64,000 nucleotides of DNA from Methylobacterium pseudosasicola. GTDB taxonomy: Bacteria > Pseudomonadota > Alphaproteobacteria > Rhizobiales > Beijerinckiaceae. The position numbers and the translations under genes were made by a program. Below the pieces are notes generated by a model that saw only the letters and a list, made by a program, of their open reading frames with translations, ran no database searches and was not told where the DNA came from. Every line of letters begins with the position of its first letter. Positions within the stretch are counted from its first letter, which is position 1. Location: the NCBI RefSeq assembly GCF_900114535.1, contig NZ_FOTK01000014.1:82804-146803 (forward strand), given 5' to 3'. Of the stretch, positions 1-9,091 are shown piece by piece.

Positions 1-1034
1 CTGACATAGACGAGGAACAACGACGCCGAGATGCACACCATGGCGAGCGTGTCGCTCGGCGTCAGCGCGGCGACCACCGTGCAGGCCGCGGTCGCCAGCA
101 GGCCCAGCACCATCGGGATCTTGCGACTCCGGATCGGGTCGATTCCGCGCCGGACCAGGATGTCGACGATCCGACCGCCCAGCACACCGCCCAGAACCCC
201 GAAGGCGAAGGGTATCGCCCCGATGATGCCGGTCTTCTGCAGGGTGAAGTGCCGCTCGATCTCCAGGTAGCTCGGCAGCCAGGCCGTGTAGAGCCAGGTC
301 ATGTAGATGCAGCCGAAATACCCCATGATCATGCCCCAGCTGGTCCGGTAGCGGAACAGCCGCTTCCACGACTTCCAGGTGACGCGCCGGTCGGTGTTGG
401 GCGCATCGCCCTCCTCTAGGAAGGCGCGCTCGGCCGGGGTGAGGTCCACTTCGGGCGGATTGCGGAACACCAGGTAGACGATGCCGGCGAGGACCAGCCC
501 GACCCCGCCCATGATGATGAACATCGCCCGCCAGCCGAAGCTGACCATCAGGAAGGTGAGCAGCGGCAGGGCCAGGAAGGTGCCGAGCGAGGACGCGCAG
601 TTCCAGATCCCCGTGGCGGTGCCGCGCTCGCGAATGTTGAACCAGTCGCGCGAGACCCGGGCGCAGGTCGGGAAATGCGGCGCCTCGCCGAGGCCGAGCA
701 CGATGCGCGCGCCCACGAACTGCCCGAACGAACTCACCACCCCGCCGAGCATCTGGCCGAGCGACCAGCAGCTCAAGCCGAGGGTCAGCGTCAGGCGCGG
801 ACCCAGCCGGTCGGCGAGCGCCCCGGCCGGCAGCTGCGCGAAGGCGTAGGCCCACAGGAACGCCGACAGCAACAGGCCCATATCGGGGATCGACAGGCCG
901 AGATCCTGCCGGATCAGCGGGTTGGCCACCGCCAGGGTGGCGCGATCGACGTAATTCACCACCCCGGCCGTCACGAGCAGGATGAGCGAGATCGTCTGGA
1001 TGCGCTTCACGCGCGGCGATGCGGCCGGCCCCAT
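1..1034 (-). CDS. MFS transporter, anion:cation symporter type (partial, C-terminus outside window)
   Basis: An open frame reads leftward from an ATG at 1034 off the window edge, giving about 344 codons without a stop. The N-terminus carries the segment NYVDRATLAVANP after the first hydrophobic helix, and a DR-rich loop follows helix 2 (LADRLGPR). This is the usual layout of the ACS family of MFS carriers for sugar acids, aromatic acids and other organic anions. Alternating hydrophobic helices run through the whole visible part. A purine-rich GGGGGG tract sits just before the ATG and supports the start. The gene diverges from the DHH phosphoesterase across a gap of about 200 bp that must hold both promoters. 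The substrate cannot be told from sequence. Roughly the last 80 to 100 residues lie outside the window. Confidence 0.85.
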   Translation of the reverse strand, partial: MGPAASPRVKRIQTISLILLVTAGVVNYVDRATLAVANPLIRQDLGLSIPDMGLLLSAFLWAYAFAQLPAGALADRLGPRLTLTLGLSCWSLGQMLGGVVSSFGQFVGARIVLGLGEAPHFPTCARVSRDWFNIRERGTATGIWNCASSLGTFLALPLLTFLMVSFGWRAMFIIMGGVGLVLAGIVYLVFRNPPEVDLTPAERAFLEEGDAPNTDRRVTWKSWKRLFRYRTSWGMIMGYFGCIYMTWLYTAWLPSYLEIERHFTLQKTGIIGAIPFAFGVLGGVLGGRIVDILVRRGIDPIRSRKIPMVLGLLATAACTVVAALTPSDTLAMVCISASLFLVYV

Positions 1035-1236
1035 GGAATCCCCCCGATTTTTTGACGTATGCGCACTCTTCACGGTGCTCCGGGTCCGCCGCATCGTTTG
1101 CGACTCACGGCGGCCCAACGGCATTCTGCACCGAATGCCACCGAGGGGAAGCTGCCGGCTAACAGATCGCCCCCTCGCGTCGCGGGTCCGGGCGTCGTAG
1201 ACCAGCCGGACCCGCCACCGACCGAGACCGCCCCGC

Positions 1237-2388
1237 GTGCGCCTGATCCAGATCACCCATCACGACCTCGACGGCTACGGCGCCGCCACGGTCGCCGCCG
1301 CCTGCGCGGCGGTCGAGCGCGTCGTCCACGTGCCGCGCTACAGCGATGTCGGCCCGGTCTTCGAGGACGAGACCAAGCGCCTGGCCCGGGCGGGCGAGAG
1401 CGAGATCCTGCTCATGACCGATCTCGGCCTTGAGGAGCAGACCATCGCGGGCCTCAAGAAATTCGCCGCCATGAACCGCCGCCGCGAGGACGGCCGCAAG
1501 CACCGGCTCGTGGTCCTCGACCACCACGCCTCCTCGCTGGACCAGCTGCGCCGCCAGGGGCTGGAGCCGGTGGCCGATCCGGAGCGGGCCGGCCTGAGCC
1601 GGATCGACCTCGGCGATCCGGATTGCACCCTGCTGATCGACGAGAACGTCTGCGCCACCCGGATGACCTTCGATCACCGGGCGCTGTTCGCCACCCACGA
1701 GCCGGAGACCGACCTTTCCGCCCTGCTGGCGGCAATCGACGCTGTGGACCTCTGGCGCAAGGACAGCCCGGCCTTCCCGGGGGGCCTGGCGCTGGACGAG
1801 CTGTTCTGGGAGAGCGTGTCGAGCTTCGTGCCGGTGGGCCATCCCTGGCACGAGACCTTCATGGCCGGCCTGCTGCTCGCCGCCGCTGTCGCCCTGCGGG
1901 AGGGCGCGAGCCCGGCCGATCTGGAGCGCCGCGCCCTGTCGTTCCGCACCGACGTGGCCGAGACCCTGCTGCGCGACGCGCCGGACGATGACCGGGCGCT
2001 CACCACGCGCATGCGCCTCGCCCGGGCGCTCGCCTGCTCCGACGCCCTGTTCCGTCCGCTCAAGGACGGCACGCTCCTGTCCTTCGCCCTCGATTCGGGC
2101 ACCTTCCAGCGCGTCTCCGACCTGATCATGGATGCCGGCCGGGCCAAGCGCGTCGTCAACGTCCAGCGGATGGGCACGCTCTCGTTCCGCTCCAATGACG
2201 GCACGGCCCTCGACGGCGCCCGCCTGTTCCGCGGCGGCGGCCACCGCGACGCCGCCGGCGGCCGGCTCCAGAGCGGCTCGGCCTTCTCGATGGCCGACGC
2301 GATCGCGCAGGTCGAGCCGGTGCTGAACCCGGACAAGCCCCCGGAGGCGGACAGCCCATTCGCGGCGCTGAAGAACTGGAAGGCGTGA
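1237..2388 (+). CDS. DHH/DHHA1 family phosphoesterase
   Basis: This 383-residue protein has the bipartite architecture of RecJ/NrnA-like phosphoesterases. The N-terminal motif THHDLDG lies at residues 7-13, a TDLG motif is near residue 61, and the signature DHH is at 95-97. The C-terminal DHHA1 motif RGGGHRDAAGG starts near 332. These aspartates and histidines bind the two metal ions that cleave phosphodiester bonds in short oligonucleotides, cyclic dinucleotides or related substrates. The start is a GTG, because no in-frame ATG precedes the conserved first strand. The true substrate (nanoRNA, pAp or c-di-AMP type) cannot be decided here. The 511-bp gap downstream holds a long inverted repeat and no gene. 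Confidence 0.9.
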   Translation: MRLIQITHHDLDGYGAATVAAACAAVERVVHVPRYSDVGPVFEDETKRLARAGESEILLMTDLGLEEQTIAGLKKFAAMNRRREDGRKHRLVVLDHHASSLDQLRRQGLEPVADPERAGLSRIDLGDPDCTLLIDENVCATRMTFDHRALFATHEPETDLSALLAAIDAVDLWRKDSPAFPGGLALDELFWESVSSFVPVGHPWHETFMAGLLLAAAVALREGASPADLERRALSFRTDVAETLLRDAPDDDRALTTRMRLARALACSDALFRPLKDGTLLSFALDSGTFQRVSDLIMDAGRAKRVVNVQRMGTLSFRSNDGTALDGARLFRGGGHRDAAGGRLQSGSAFSMADAIAQVEPVLNPDKPPEADSPFAALKNWKA

Positions 2389-2553
2389 GGCGGGGCGTTC
2401 CACGCCTGCTGGACTGTGGTCTTTCACAAATTCTTTTGCGAGCGCGGCCGGAACTTCCTTGGATCATTCCGTCCCGGGGCGATCGTCTTGCCGGCGCCCG
2501 AGATCTTGATTCCGGCGATCCGACCGACAGCGTCCAGAGAGGCGATCCGCCCC

Positions 2554-2665
2554 GTCATCCCGGGGCGCCGCAGGCGAGCCCGGGATCCAGAGCCGCCGAG
2601 TGCGCAAGATCTTGATCCATCTGCGTTTCTGGATCCCGGGCTCCGCTTCGCGGCCCCGGGATGAC
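2554..2665. repeat. Long inverted repeat in the 2389-2899 intergenic gap
   Basis: Two arms of about 37 bp (2554-2591 and about 2628-2665) are near-perfect reverse complements. Each begins or ends with GTCATCCCGGGGC and contains CCCGGGATCCAGA. They are separated by about 37 bp. This looks like the dispersed palindromic intergenic elements common in Methylobacterium and Bradyrhizobium genomes. As RNA it would fold into one long hairpin. The rest of the 2389-2899 gap holds no gene that I can support. Confidence 0.8.
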
Positions 2666-2899
2666 ACGGAGGATGAGCGAGCGCCCCCCAACCGCGCAGG
2701 CGACTGCAGAGAAGAATTTTTTCCAAAGCGAACCTCTGGAACGACAAAACGCTTCGTATTGCTGCCCTGCCTGTGGAGGCGACAAGTAAAGCTTGTGCTT
2801 TGTAGGACCGGCTGAAAGACATCTCCCTAAAGAGATAGCGCCGAGTCGTGACGATCACGATCTCGGCGGCACACGGCCGCCGGAGACAATCCAACATCC

Positions 2900-4096
2900 A
2901 TGCACCCGGATCGCGTGCCCATCCGCCTCCTGGTCACCATCGCCATCGCCCAGCTCGTGGGCTGGGGCAGCACCAGCCTGACCGCCATCGTCGGCACACA
3001 GATCGCCGCCGAGCTCCGCGTGGACATCGCCGCGGTGTTTGCCGGCAACGCCGTCCATTACGCGGTCATGGGCTTGTGCACCCCGTTCCTGGCCCGGGCG
3101 TTCGACCGGTACGGCGCCCGGCGGGTCATGATCGCCGGCAGTCTCGTCGCGGGTCCGGGCTTCGCTGTCATGGCGATCGCGCAGGGCTACGGCACCTATC
3201 TCGCCGCCTGGGTGATCCTCGGCGCGGCCGGGAGCGCCACGCTGTCGACCGCCGCCAACATCCTGCTGACCGAGATGGTCGGACGGGCAGCCGGCCGGGC
3301 GATCGGGGCGATGATGCTCATGACCGGCCTGTCCAGCAGCCTGTTCTGGCCGACGACGGCGTTCCTGAACGATTTTTTCGGATGGCGGGGCACATGCGGC
3401 GTCTATTCCGGGGCGATGTGGCTCGTCTGCGTGCCGCTCTACCTCTACGGCGTCCCGCGCCGGTCGACGGAGCCCGCCGCTCCCCCCTTGCGCGACGCGA
3501 TCCCGGCCGAGCCACCCCCGGAAACCGGCACCTTCGCGCTGATCGTCGTCGGCAGCGCGCTCAGCGCCTTCGTCGCCTTCGGCCTCAGCGCCATCATGGT
3601 CGAATTGCTGATCGTCGAGGGCTTGAGCCGCCCGGAAGCGATCGGCTACGGCTCCGCCCTCGGGGTGATCCAGATCAGCGCCCGAGCGATCAATTTCTTC
3701 GGCGGCGGGCGCCTGGACGGATTGACGACCGGCCTGATTGCGGCGTTCGCCGTCCTCACGGCGCTGCTGCTGCTCGCCGCGGGCGACGGTGGCCCCGTCG
3801 CGGCCGGGGCGTTCGTCCTGCTCTACGGCCTCGGCAGCGGCGCCATGGCGGTGGCGCGGGCGACGATCCCGCTCGTCTTCTTCGACCGGGCGACCTATGC
3901 CCGGGCGGCATCCCAGATCGCGCTGCCGCTCAACCTGGCCTCGGCCGTGTCGCCGCCAGCCCTCGCGGCCGTGCTGACCCGGTTCGGCGGCGATGCGGTG
4001 CTCGTGCTCGCAGCCGGATTCATGGCGGCGTCCACGGTCGCGCTTCTGGCGCTGGCGCGCCGCCGCCCGCGCGCTCAATTGATTGTCAGAGCCTGA
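2900..4096 (+). CDS. MFS transporter
   Basis: This 398-residue protein is made of about 12 hydrophobic segments with a short central hydrophilic loop (around residues 190-210, rich in Pro and Glu). That is the typical 6+6 helix plan of the major facilitator superfamily. The loop after helix 2 carries DRYGARRVM, the usual MFS loop 2-3 motif. The N-terminal helix begins LLVTIAIAQLVGWGSTSL, similar to small-molecule and drug carriers of Proteobacteria. The start is the first ATG before the hydrophobic helix. The 3' end overlaps the convergent lptB gene by 11 bp, which suggests a recent or compact junction. The substrate is unknown. Confidence 0.88.
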   Translation: MHPDRVPIRLLVTIAIAQLVGWGSTSLTAIVGTQIAAELRVDIAAVFAGNAVHYAVMGLCTPFLARAFDRYGARRVMIAGSLVAGPGFAVMAIAQGYGTYLAAWVILGAAGSATLSTAANILLTEMVGRAAGRAIGAMMLMTGLSSSLFWPTTAFLNDFFGWRGTCGVYSGAMWLVCVPLYLYGVPRRSTEPAAPPLRDAIPAEPPPETGTFALIVVGSALSAFVAFGLSAIMVELLIVEGLSRPEAIGYGSALGVIQISARAINFFGGGRLDGLTTGLIAAFAVLTALLLLAAGDGGPVAAGAFVLLYGLGSGAMAVARATIPLVFFDRATYARAASQIALPLNLASAVSPPALAAVLTRFGGDAVLVLAAGFMAASTVALLALARRRPRAQLIVRA

Positions 4097-4946
4097 AATC
4101 CTCGCCCAGATACAGCCGCCGGGCATCCGGGTTCGCCACGATCTCCTCCGGGGTGCCCTCGGTGAGGATGCGGCCGGAATGGGCGATGTAGGCGCGGTCG
4201 GTCAGGCCCAGGGTCTCACGCACGTTGTGGTCGGTGATGAGCACGCCGATGCCGCGCTGCTTGAGATGCTTCACCAGGTTCTGGATGTCGCCCACCGCGA
4301 TCGGGTCGATGCCGGCAAAGGGCTCGTCGAGCAGCATGAAGGTCGGCGAGGAGGCGAGCGCCCGGGCGATCTCGCAGCGCCGCCGCTCGCCGCCGGAGAG
4401 CGCGATCGAGGGCGCCTTGCGCAGGCGCGCGATGTCGAACTCCTCGAGCAGCGCATCGAGCTTGCGCGCCCGCTCCTTGCGATCGGGCTCGACCACTTCG
4501 AGCACGGCGCGGATGTTGTCCTCGACGGTGAGCCCCCGGAAGATCGAGGCTTCCTGCGGCAGGTAGCCGATGCCGAGCCGCGCCCGCTGGTACATGGGCA
4601 GGTGGGTGATCGGCAGGCCGTCCAGGGTGATGTGGCCGCGGTCGGCCACCACCAGCCCGGTGATCATGTAGAAGATCGTGGTCTTGCCGGCCCCGTTGGG
4701 CCCGAGCAGCCCCACCGCCTCGCCGGTCCGGACCGTCAGCCCCGCCTCGTGCACGACGGTGCGGGCGCCGTAGCTCTTGCGCAGGCCGCGCACGCTGAGG
4801 ATGCCGGGGCCGCCCTCCTCCGACGCGGCCATCTCGTCAGCATCGGCAACGGGCGCGCGCGCGCGCCGGCCGAACAGGCGGCCGAGCAGCGTCGGGCGGC
4901 CCGCCGCATCCTGCGGCTCCGCCCGGAACGCGACCGCGCCGCTCAA
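4086..4946 (-). CDS. lptB: LPS export ABC transporter ATP-binding protein LptB
   Basis: LptB is the cytoplasmic ATPase that, with LptFG, pulls lipopolysaccharide from the inner membrane and pushes it along the Lpt bridge. The protein shows Walker A GPNGAGKTT (about residue 83), the signature LSGGERRR (about 180) and Walker B FMLLDEPFAGIDP (about 204), followed by the switch histidine in TDHNV. A TTG start at 4946 overlaps the lptA stop by four bases and gives 286 residues with an N-terminal extension (LLGRLFGRR). An ATG at 4832 would give the compact 248-residue form, so the start is uncertain. The gene is last in lptC-lptA-lptB. In many relatives rpoN follows; here a convergent MFS gene does. 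Confidence 0.93.
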   Translation of the reverse strand: MSGAVAFRAEPQDAAGRPTLLGRLFGRRARAPVADADEMAASEEGGPGILSVRGLRKSYGARTVVHEAGLTVRTGEAVGLLGPNGAGKTTIFYMITGLVVADRGHITLDGLPITHLPMYQRARLGIGYLPQEASIFRGLTVEDNIRAVLEVVEPDRKERARKLDALLEEFDIARLRKAPSIALSGGERRRCEIARALASSPTFMLLDEPFAGIDPIAVGDIQNLVKHLKQRGIGVLITDHNVRETLGLTDRAYIAHSGRILTEGTPEEIVANPDARRLYLGEDFRL

Positions 4947-5602
4947 TTGACCTGGGCCCGCGGCTTGGCCGGCGGCTGGGCGCAGCCCTTTGGCTTGCCA
5001 TCCTTGGCCTCGGCCTTCTCGCCGGGCACGAACAGGGCGGAGACGCGCCCGCCCGCCACCGGGTCCATGTTCGCCCGGCCGGTATTCATATCGTAGACCA
5101 GCCGCTGGCCGCGGGTGACGTTCTGGCACTGGCTCAGCACGACGTTGCCGGTGAGCACGATGCGCTTGGCGTCCTGATCGAACACCGCGTGATCGCCGGT
5201 GGCGACCTGGTCCTTCTGGACCACCGTCACCGGGCCGGCGCAATCGACCTTCTGGATGCCGTTCTCGGCCGGGTTTTTCGGAGCCGGGGCCTCGGCGGCG
5301 GCATCAGCGGCTTTCGCTTCGGCTTTCTCGGAAGAGTCTTTGCCGCGCTTGTAGTAGACGGTCATGGTCGAGCAGCGGATCGTGCTCTCGCCCTGCACGG
5401 CCACGACGTTGCCGACGAACACCGCCCGGTTCTCCCGGTCGAACACGTCGAGCCGGTCGGCGTCGATCTTGATCGGCTCCTTGCCACCCCCGCCGATATT
5501 GCCGAAGGGCGAATCTTTCTTGGATGGCTTCTCGGCAAGCGCCGAGCCGGAGAACGCCAGACAGGCGGCAAGGGCCGCGCAGAGCGTCGCGCGCGCGCTC
5601 AT
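4943..5602 (-). CDS. lptA: Lipopolysaccharide transport periplasmic protein LptA
   Basis: LptA forms the periplasmic beta-jellyroll filament that shields the lipid A acyl chains of LPS on the way to the outer membrane. The 219-residue product begins with a Sec signal peptide (LAACLAFSGSALA, cleavage near residue 23). The OstA/LptA domain follows, starting EPIKIDADRLDVFDRENRAVF near residue 42, and its repeated short strands are visible through FDQDAKRIVLTGNVVLSQ. A charged Ala/Lys/Glu-rich insertion (KGKDSSEKAEAKAADAA region) interrupts the fold in the middle, as often seen in alphaproteobacterial LptA. The ATG overlaps the lptC stop by four bases and the stop overlaps the possible lptB TTG, which points to a translationally coupled operon. 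Confidence 0.93.
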   Translation of the reverse strand: MSARATLCAALAACLAFSGSALAEKPSKKDSPFGNIGGGGKEPIKIDADRLDVFDRENRAVFVGNVVAVQGESTIRCSTMTVYYKRGKDSSEKAEAKAADAAAEAPAPKNPAENGIQKVDCAGPVTVVQKDQVATGDHAVFDQDAKRIVLTGNVVLSQCQNVTRGQRLVYDMNTGRANMDPVAGGRVSALFVPGEKAEAKDGKPKGCAQPPAKPRAQVN

Positions 5603-6318
5603 CGGCCGCCTTCCGCGGGCTCGGCGTTCGAGGTCAGGATGCGCGGGGGTGCCTTGTCGGCTTGGTCGTCGTTCACGATTACCACGTGAACGTTGCCGAC
5701 GAACGAGATCCGCTTGCCGTTCTCGACCACGTCGAGGGCGTTGGCGTTGACGGTGGCGCGCGGGGTCGAGACGGTGACCGGCTCCTGGGAACTCACCGAG
5801 CCGGTCTTGAACACCACCGCGGCGGAGCGCAACCGCGCCTCCTCGCCCTTGTCGGTCCAGATCCGGATGTCGTCCTTCAGGTCCAGCGCCTCGCGGGCGG
5901 TGTCGAACAGGCCGGAGGCGGCCGAGAGCCGGGCCATGCCGCCCTGGTCGTCGGTGGCGAGGTGGCCGCGCATCCGCTCCAGCTCGATCAGGCTCGGCTT
6001 GCGCACGTCCTGCAAGGCGGCGTCGGCCGTCACCTCGTAGCCGCGGTTGCCCTGGCGGAAGCCCGCGAGCCGGGGGCTCTCCATGCGGACCTTCGAGCCG
6101 GCCACCGTCACCGGGCCGACCGAGACGCCGGGCAGGCTCGCGGCGAAGGGATTGAACAGGTAGGCGAGCAGCAGCGCCACCGAGCCGCCGGCTGCGACCG
6201 GGATGAGGCGGCGCATCGTGCGCACGCGGCCGCTGTGGCGGTACGCCCGGGCGTGAGCCCGCGTGCGCGCCGCCGCGACCGCCTGTCCGTTGCCGGCTGA
6301 AGCCTCGACCGGGTTCAT
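5599..6318 (-). CDS. lptC: LPS export ABC transporter periplasmic protein LptC
   Basis: LptC is the bitopic inner-membrane protein that receives LPS from LptBFG and hands it to LptA. The 239-residue product has one membrane segment near residues 35-57 (LIPVAAGGSVALLLAYLF) after a basic N-terminus, then a periplasmic LptC/YrbK domain with strands such as MESPRLAGF and YEVTADAA. I chose the ATG at 6318 (MNPVEASAG); an upstream ATG at 6351 is also open but has no better ribosome site. The gene is first of the three lpt genes and its stop overlaps lptA by four bases. Confidence 0.88.
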   Translation of the reverse strand: MNPVEASAGNGQAVAAARTRAHARAYRHSGRVRTMRRLIPVAAGGSVALLLAYLFNPFAASLPGVSVGPVTVAGSKVRMESPRLAGFRQGNRGYEVTADAALQDVRKPSLIELERMRGHLATDDQGGMARLSAASGLFDTAREALDLKDDIRIWTDKGEEARLRSAAVVFKTGSVSSQEPVTVSTPRATVNANALDVVENGKRISFVGNVHVVIVNDDQADKAPPRILTSNAEPAEGGR

Positions 6319-6575
6319 GCAGCGTCCGTGAGGCGCGCAGGCCGCGCGCACGAGAGGGATCGGCTCAGACGCCTGCGGCCCCCACCGCGCCCGCGCCTCC
6401 GACCGGGGGATGGCCCCGACCAGTGGCGAAGTTATGGCTCGCCCGTTTCCGAATGATCAACCGAACTCAGAAACTTTCGACGCCAATGTGCGTGAGCACA
6501 CGCGCCGCTGTTGCAGCATCGTAGCCCCGAAGTGCCCATTTGCGCGGATCGCACCCGCATCTGTTTTCGTGCTTT

Positions 6576-6604
6576 AAGCCGGGCCCAAGCGTCGGGCCCG
6601 GCTT
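6576..6604 (-). terminator. GC-rich hairpin downstream of htpG
   Basis: An 11-bp perfect stem (AAGCCGGGCCC paired with GGGCCCGGCTT, loop of seven) lies about 27 bp past the htpG stop. No clear run of T follows on the minus strand, so it may act as a weak terminator or RNA stabiliser. It is the only structure I see in the 6319-6630 gap between lptC and htpG. Confidence 0.5.
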
Positions 6605-6630
6605 CGATCCTGAAGGGCGAATCGCTGGCG

Positions 6631-8463
6631 TCAGGCGCTGCGGGCCGCCGCCAGGGCGGCCGCGATCGTGCGGGCGAAGGCCGCCGGGTCGCGCGGGCTG
6701 TCGCCATCCTGGATTCGAGCGAGGTCGAGCAGGGTGCCAGCCTCCTTCGAGATCTCCGATTCGGGCGCGGTGGCAAGCGCCCGGATCAGCGGGTGGCGCG
6801 GGTTGATCTCCAGCACCGGCTGGGCGGCACCGGCACGGCCGGCGCGGCGCATCAGGCGCTGCATCTGAAGGTCGGGCCCGACCGTACCCGCCGAGAGCAC
6901 CACGGCCGAATCGACCAACCGGTCGGTGGTGCGCACGTCCGAGACCTCGGCGCCGAGCGCCGTCTTCACGGCGGCCACGAAGACGTCGATGCCCTCCGGC
7001 GCCTCCGGCTGCTCGCCCTCGGGGGCGAATTTCGACAGGTCGAGGCCGCCCTTGGTGATCGACTTGAGCGGCTTCTCCTCGAAGCTGCCGAGCTGGTCGG
7101 GCCAGAAGGCATCGACATGGTCGGAGAGCAGCAGCACCTCCAGGCCCCGCGCCTTGAAGCCTTCGAGCTGCGGCGAGGATTTCAGCGCCTCGGCATCGTC
7201 GGCGACGAGGTAGTAGATCGCGTCCTGGCCGTCCTTCATGCGCGACACGTAGTCCGGCAGCGAGGTCCAGCCCTCCACCGCCGAGGAGCGGAAGCGCAGC
7301 AGGGGCGCAATCTCGCCGCGGCGCTCGAAATCCTCGTAGATGCCCTCCTTGAGCACCGCGCCGAAGTTTTCCCAGAAGGTCTGGTAGCTCTCGGCATCCT
7401 TGGCCCGGGTGGTCAGCTCGGAGACGACGCGGCCGGTGACCGCGCGGCGGATCCGGGCCAACGCCGGCGTCGATTGCAGCATCTCGCGGGAGACGTTGAG
7501 GGGCAGGTCTTCGGTATCGACCACGCCCTGGACGAAGCGTAGCCACGGCGGCAGCAACTCGGCCTCGTCGGTGATGAACATCCGGCGGACATGCAGGCGG
7601 ACCTTGCTCTGCCGGTCGTTCTCCAGCGCCTGGAACGGCTTCGCGCCGGGCACGAACAGCAGCGCGGAGAATTCGAGCTGGCCTTCAGCGCGCCAGTGCA
7701 GCGTCGCCCAGGGCTTGTCGAAGTTCATGCCGATGGCGTGGTAGAACGCCTCGTACTGTTCCTCCGTCACCTCGGATTTCGGCTTGCGCCAGAGCGCGGT
7801 GCCCTGGTTGGCCGATTCGTCCTTGCCGTCGCGGGCGATGGCGATCGGCACGGTGATGAAGTCGGCCCATTTCCGCACGAGGTGATCGAGCCGGTAGGGC
7901 TCCAGATACTCGTCGGCATCCTCTTTGAGGTGCAGCACGATGTCGGTGCCGGGCTCAGCGCGGGTCGCGGGCTCCAGGGTGTAGCTGCCCTGGCCTTCGG
8001 AGGCCCAGGTCCAGGCCTCGTCGCTGCCGGCGCGGCGCGACGTGACGGTGACGCGGTCAGCGACCATGAAGGCCGAGTAGAAGCCGACACCGAACTGGCC
8101 GATCAGGCTCGGGCGATCCTCGGCCTTGGCCGAATCCAGCGTCTGCGAGAAGGCCCGCGTGCCGGATCGGGCGATGGTGCCGAGATTGGACGCCAGATCC
8201 TCCTTGGTCATGCCGATGCCGGCATCCGAGATGGTCAGGGTGCGTGCCTCCTTGTCGGGCACGATCCGGACCTTGGCGTCCGGCGGCAGGGCGCTCGCCG
8301 CAGAGGTCAGCGCCTCGAACCGGCGCCGGTCCATGGCGTCGGCGGCGTTGGCGACGAGTTCGCGCAGGAAGATCTCGCGGTCGGAATAGAGCGCGTGCAC
8401 GACGAGATCGAGGAGCCGACCCACCTCCGCCCCGAACTCGTGCCGCTCAATCGTCTCGCTCAC
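6631..8463 (-). CDS. htpG: Molecular chaperone HtpG (Hsp90)
   Basis: HtpG is the bacterial Hsp90, a cytosolic ATP-driven dimeric chaperone that remodels client proteins. The 610-residue length fits the family. The GHKL ATPase domain is clear: the metal-binding helix reads [11 protein letters not shown] (near residues 34-44, where most homologues have SNASDA), followed by DAGIGM near 79 and the lid segment FGVGFYSAF near 123. The middle domain has the conserved [18 protein letters not shown] stretch. The start [10 protein letters not shown] is the usual N-terminus. The gene appears to be transcribed alone, with a hairpin downstream. Confidence 0.97.
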   Translation of the reverse strand: MSETIERHEFGAEVGRLLDLVVHALYSDREIFLRELVANAADAMDRRRFEALTSAASALPPDAKVRIVPDKEARTLTISDAGIGMTKEDLASNLGTIARSGTRAFSQTLDSAKAEDRPSLIGQFGVGFYSAFMVADRVTVTSRRAGSDEAWTWASEGQGSYTLEPATRAEPGTDIVLHLKEDADEYLEPYRLDHLVRKWADFITVPIAIARDGKDESANQGTALWRKPKSEVTEEQYEAFYHAIGMNFDKPWATLHWRAEGQLEFSALLFVPGAKPFQALENDRQSKVRLHVRRMFITDEAELLPPWLRFVQGVVDTEDLPLNVSREMLQSTPALARIRRAVTGRVVSELTTRAKDAESYQTFWENFGAVLKEGIYEDFERRGEIAPLLRFRSSAVEGWTSLPDYVSRMKDGQDAIYYLVADDAEALKSSPQLEGFKARGLEVLLLSDHVDAFWPDQLGSFEEKPLKSITKGGLDLSKFAPEGEQPEAPEGIDVFVAAVKTALGAEVSDVRTTDRLVDSAVVLSAGTVGPDLQMQRLMRRAGRAGAAQPVLEINPRHPLIRALATAPESEISKEAGTLLDLARIQDGDSPRDPAAFARTIAAALAAARSA

Positions 8464-8557
8464 AGGGAATGCCTCCGCGTAGGGGAAAATGCGGGGCCGA
8501 TATGTCGGCTTGGCCGACGGTTTTCAATGCGGTGGCGGAGTTGAGGCGTCGGCGCCC

Positions 8558-9091
8558 TTATGCGGCGCTGACTGAGACGTGTCCGGCGTGCAAGCCGTTG
8601 GCGATGTCACCGGCCATCGGCGGCCCCAACATGCGGTCCAGCTGACGGCATGCGAGAGCGATGTAGCGTGGGATCTCCCGATCCTTGGCGAAGTAGGCCA
8701 CCCGGCGGCGGGCGATACCGAGCTGCGCCGCCGCCGCGTCGAGGGTCAGGCGGTTGCGCCGGAGGAAATCCGCGAACTCTGCATTGCTCATCGACGCCGC
8801 GGCCAGATCCTCAATCGTCTCGGCCCCGATATCGAGGTCTTCATCGCCCTCCCAGACGATTGAGCCGCCCCAGGCGCCGAGCCGGACGGCACCGAACGGG
8901 ATCGATCCATCGCGCAGGGGTCGGAACACCTTGTAGGTGAAAATCACCGGCGCGAGATCGACCCGATCCGTCCGCCCGATCCGGTCGCCGGCGGCCCAGG
9001 TCACCACGACATCGAAGGCGCCTCCGGCCGGTGCCACGCTCGACAGCTTCGGTAATGCCCGCCCAACGGTGACGATGTCATCCGCGCTCAT
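8558..9091 (-). CDS. DUF2442 domain protein with C-terminal helix-turn-helix-like region
   Basis: This 177-residue protein has two parts. Residues about 20-100 resemble DUF2442, a small beta-rich domain ending in a WEGDEDLDIGAETIEDL segment (compare the usual W-x-D/E-LDEDI ending). Residues about 105-165 form a helix-turn-helix-like region (AEFADFLRRNRLTLDAAAAQLGIARR) that could bind DNA. The gene overlaps the preceding DUF4160 gene by 14 bp. DUF4160 and DUF2442 genes often occur as adjacent pairs and have been suspected to be toxin-antitoxin-like. The sequence supports the pairing, but no activity can be assigned. By analogy the HTH-bearing partner would be the autoregulator. Confidence 0.7.
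   Translation of the reverse strand: MSADDIVTVGRALPKLSSVAPAGGAFDVVVTWAAGDRIGRTDRVDLAPVIFTYKVFRPLRDGSIPFGAVRLGAWGGSIVWEGDEDLDIGAETIEDLAAASMSNAEFADFLRRNRLTLDAAAAQLGIARRRVAYFAKDREIPRYIALACRQLDRMLGPPMAGDIANGLHAGHVSVSAA

Noticed and set aside
2424..2897. Coding frame in the gap before the second MFS gene
   Set aside because: The predicted peptide is made of palindromic repeat sequence and has no protein-like profile.
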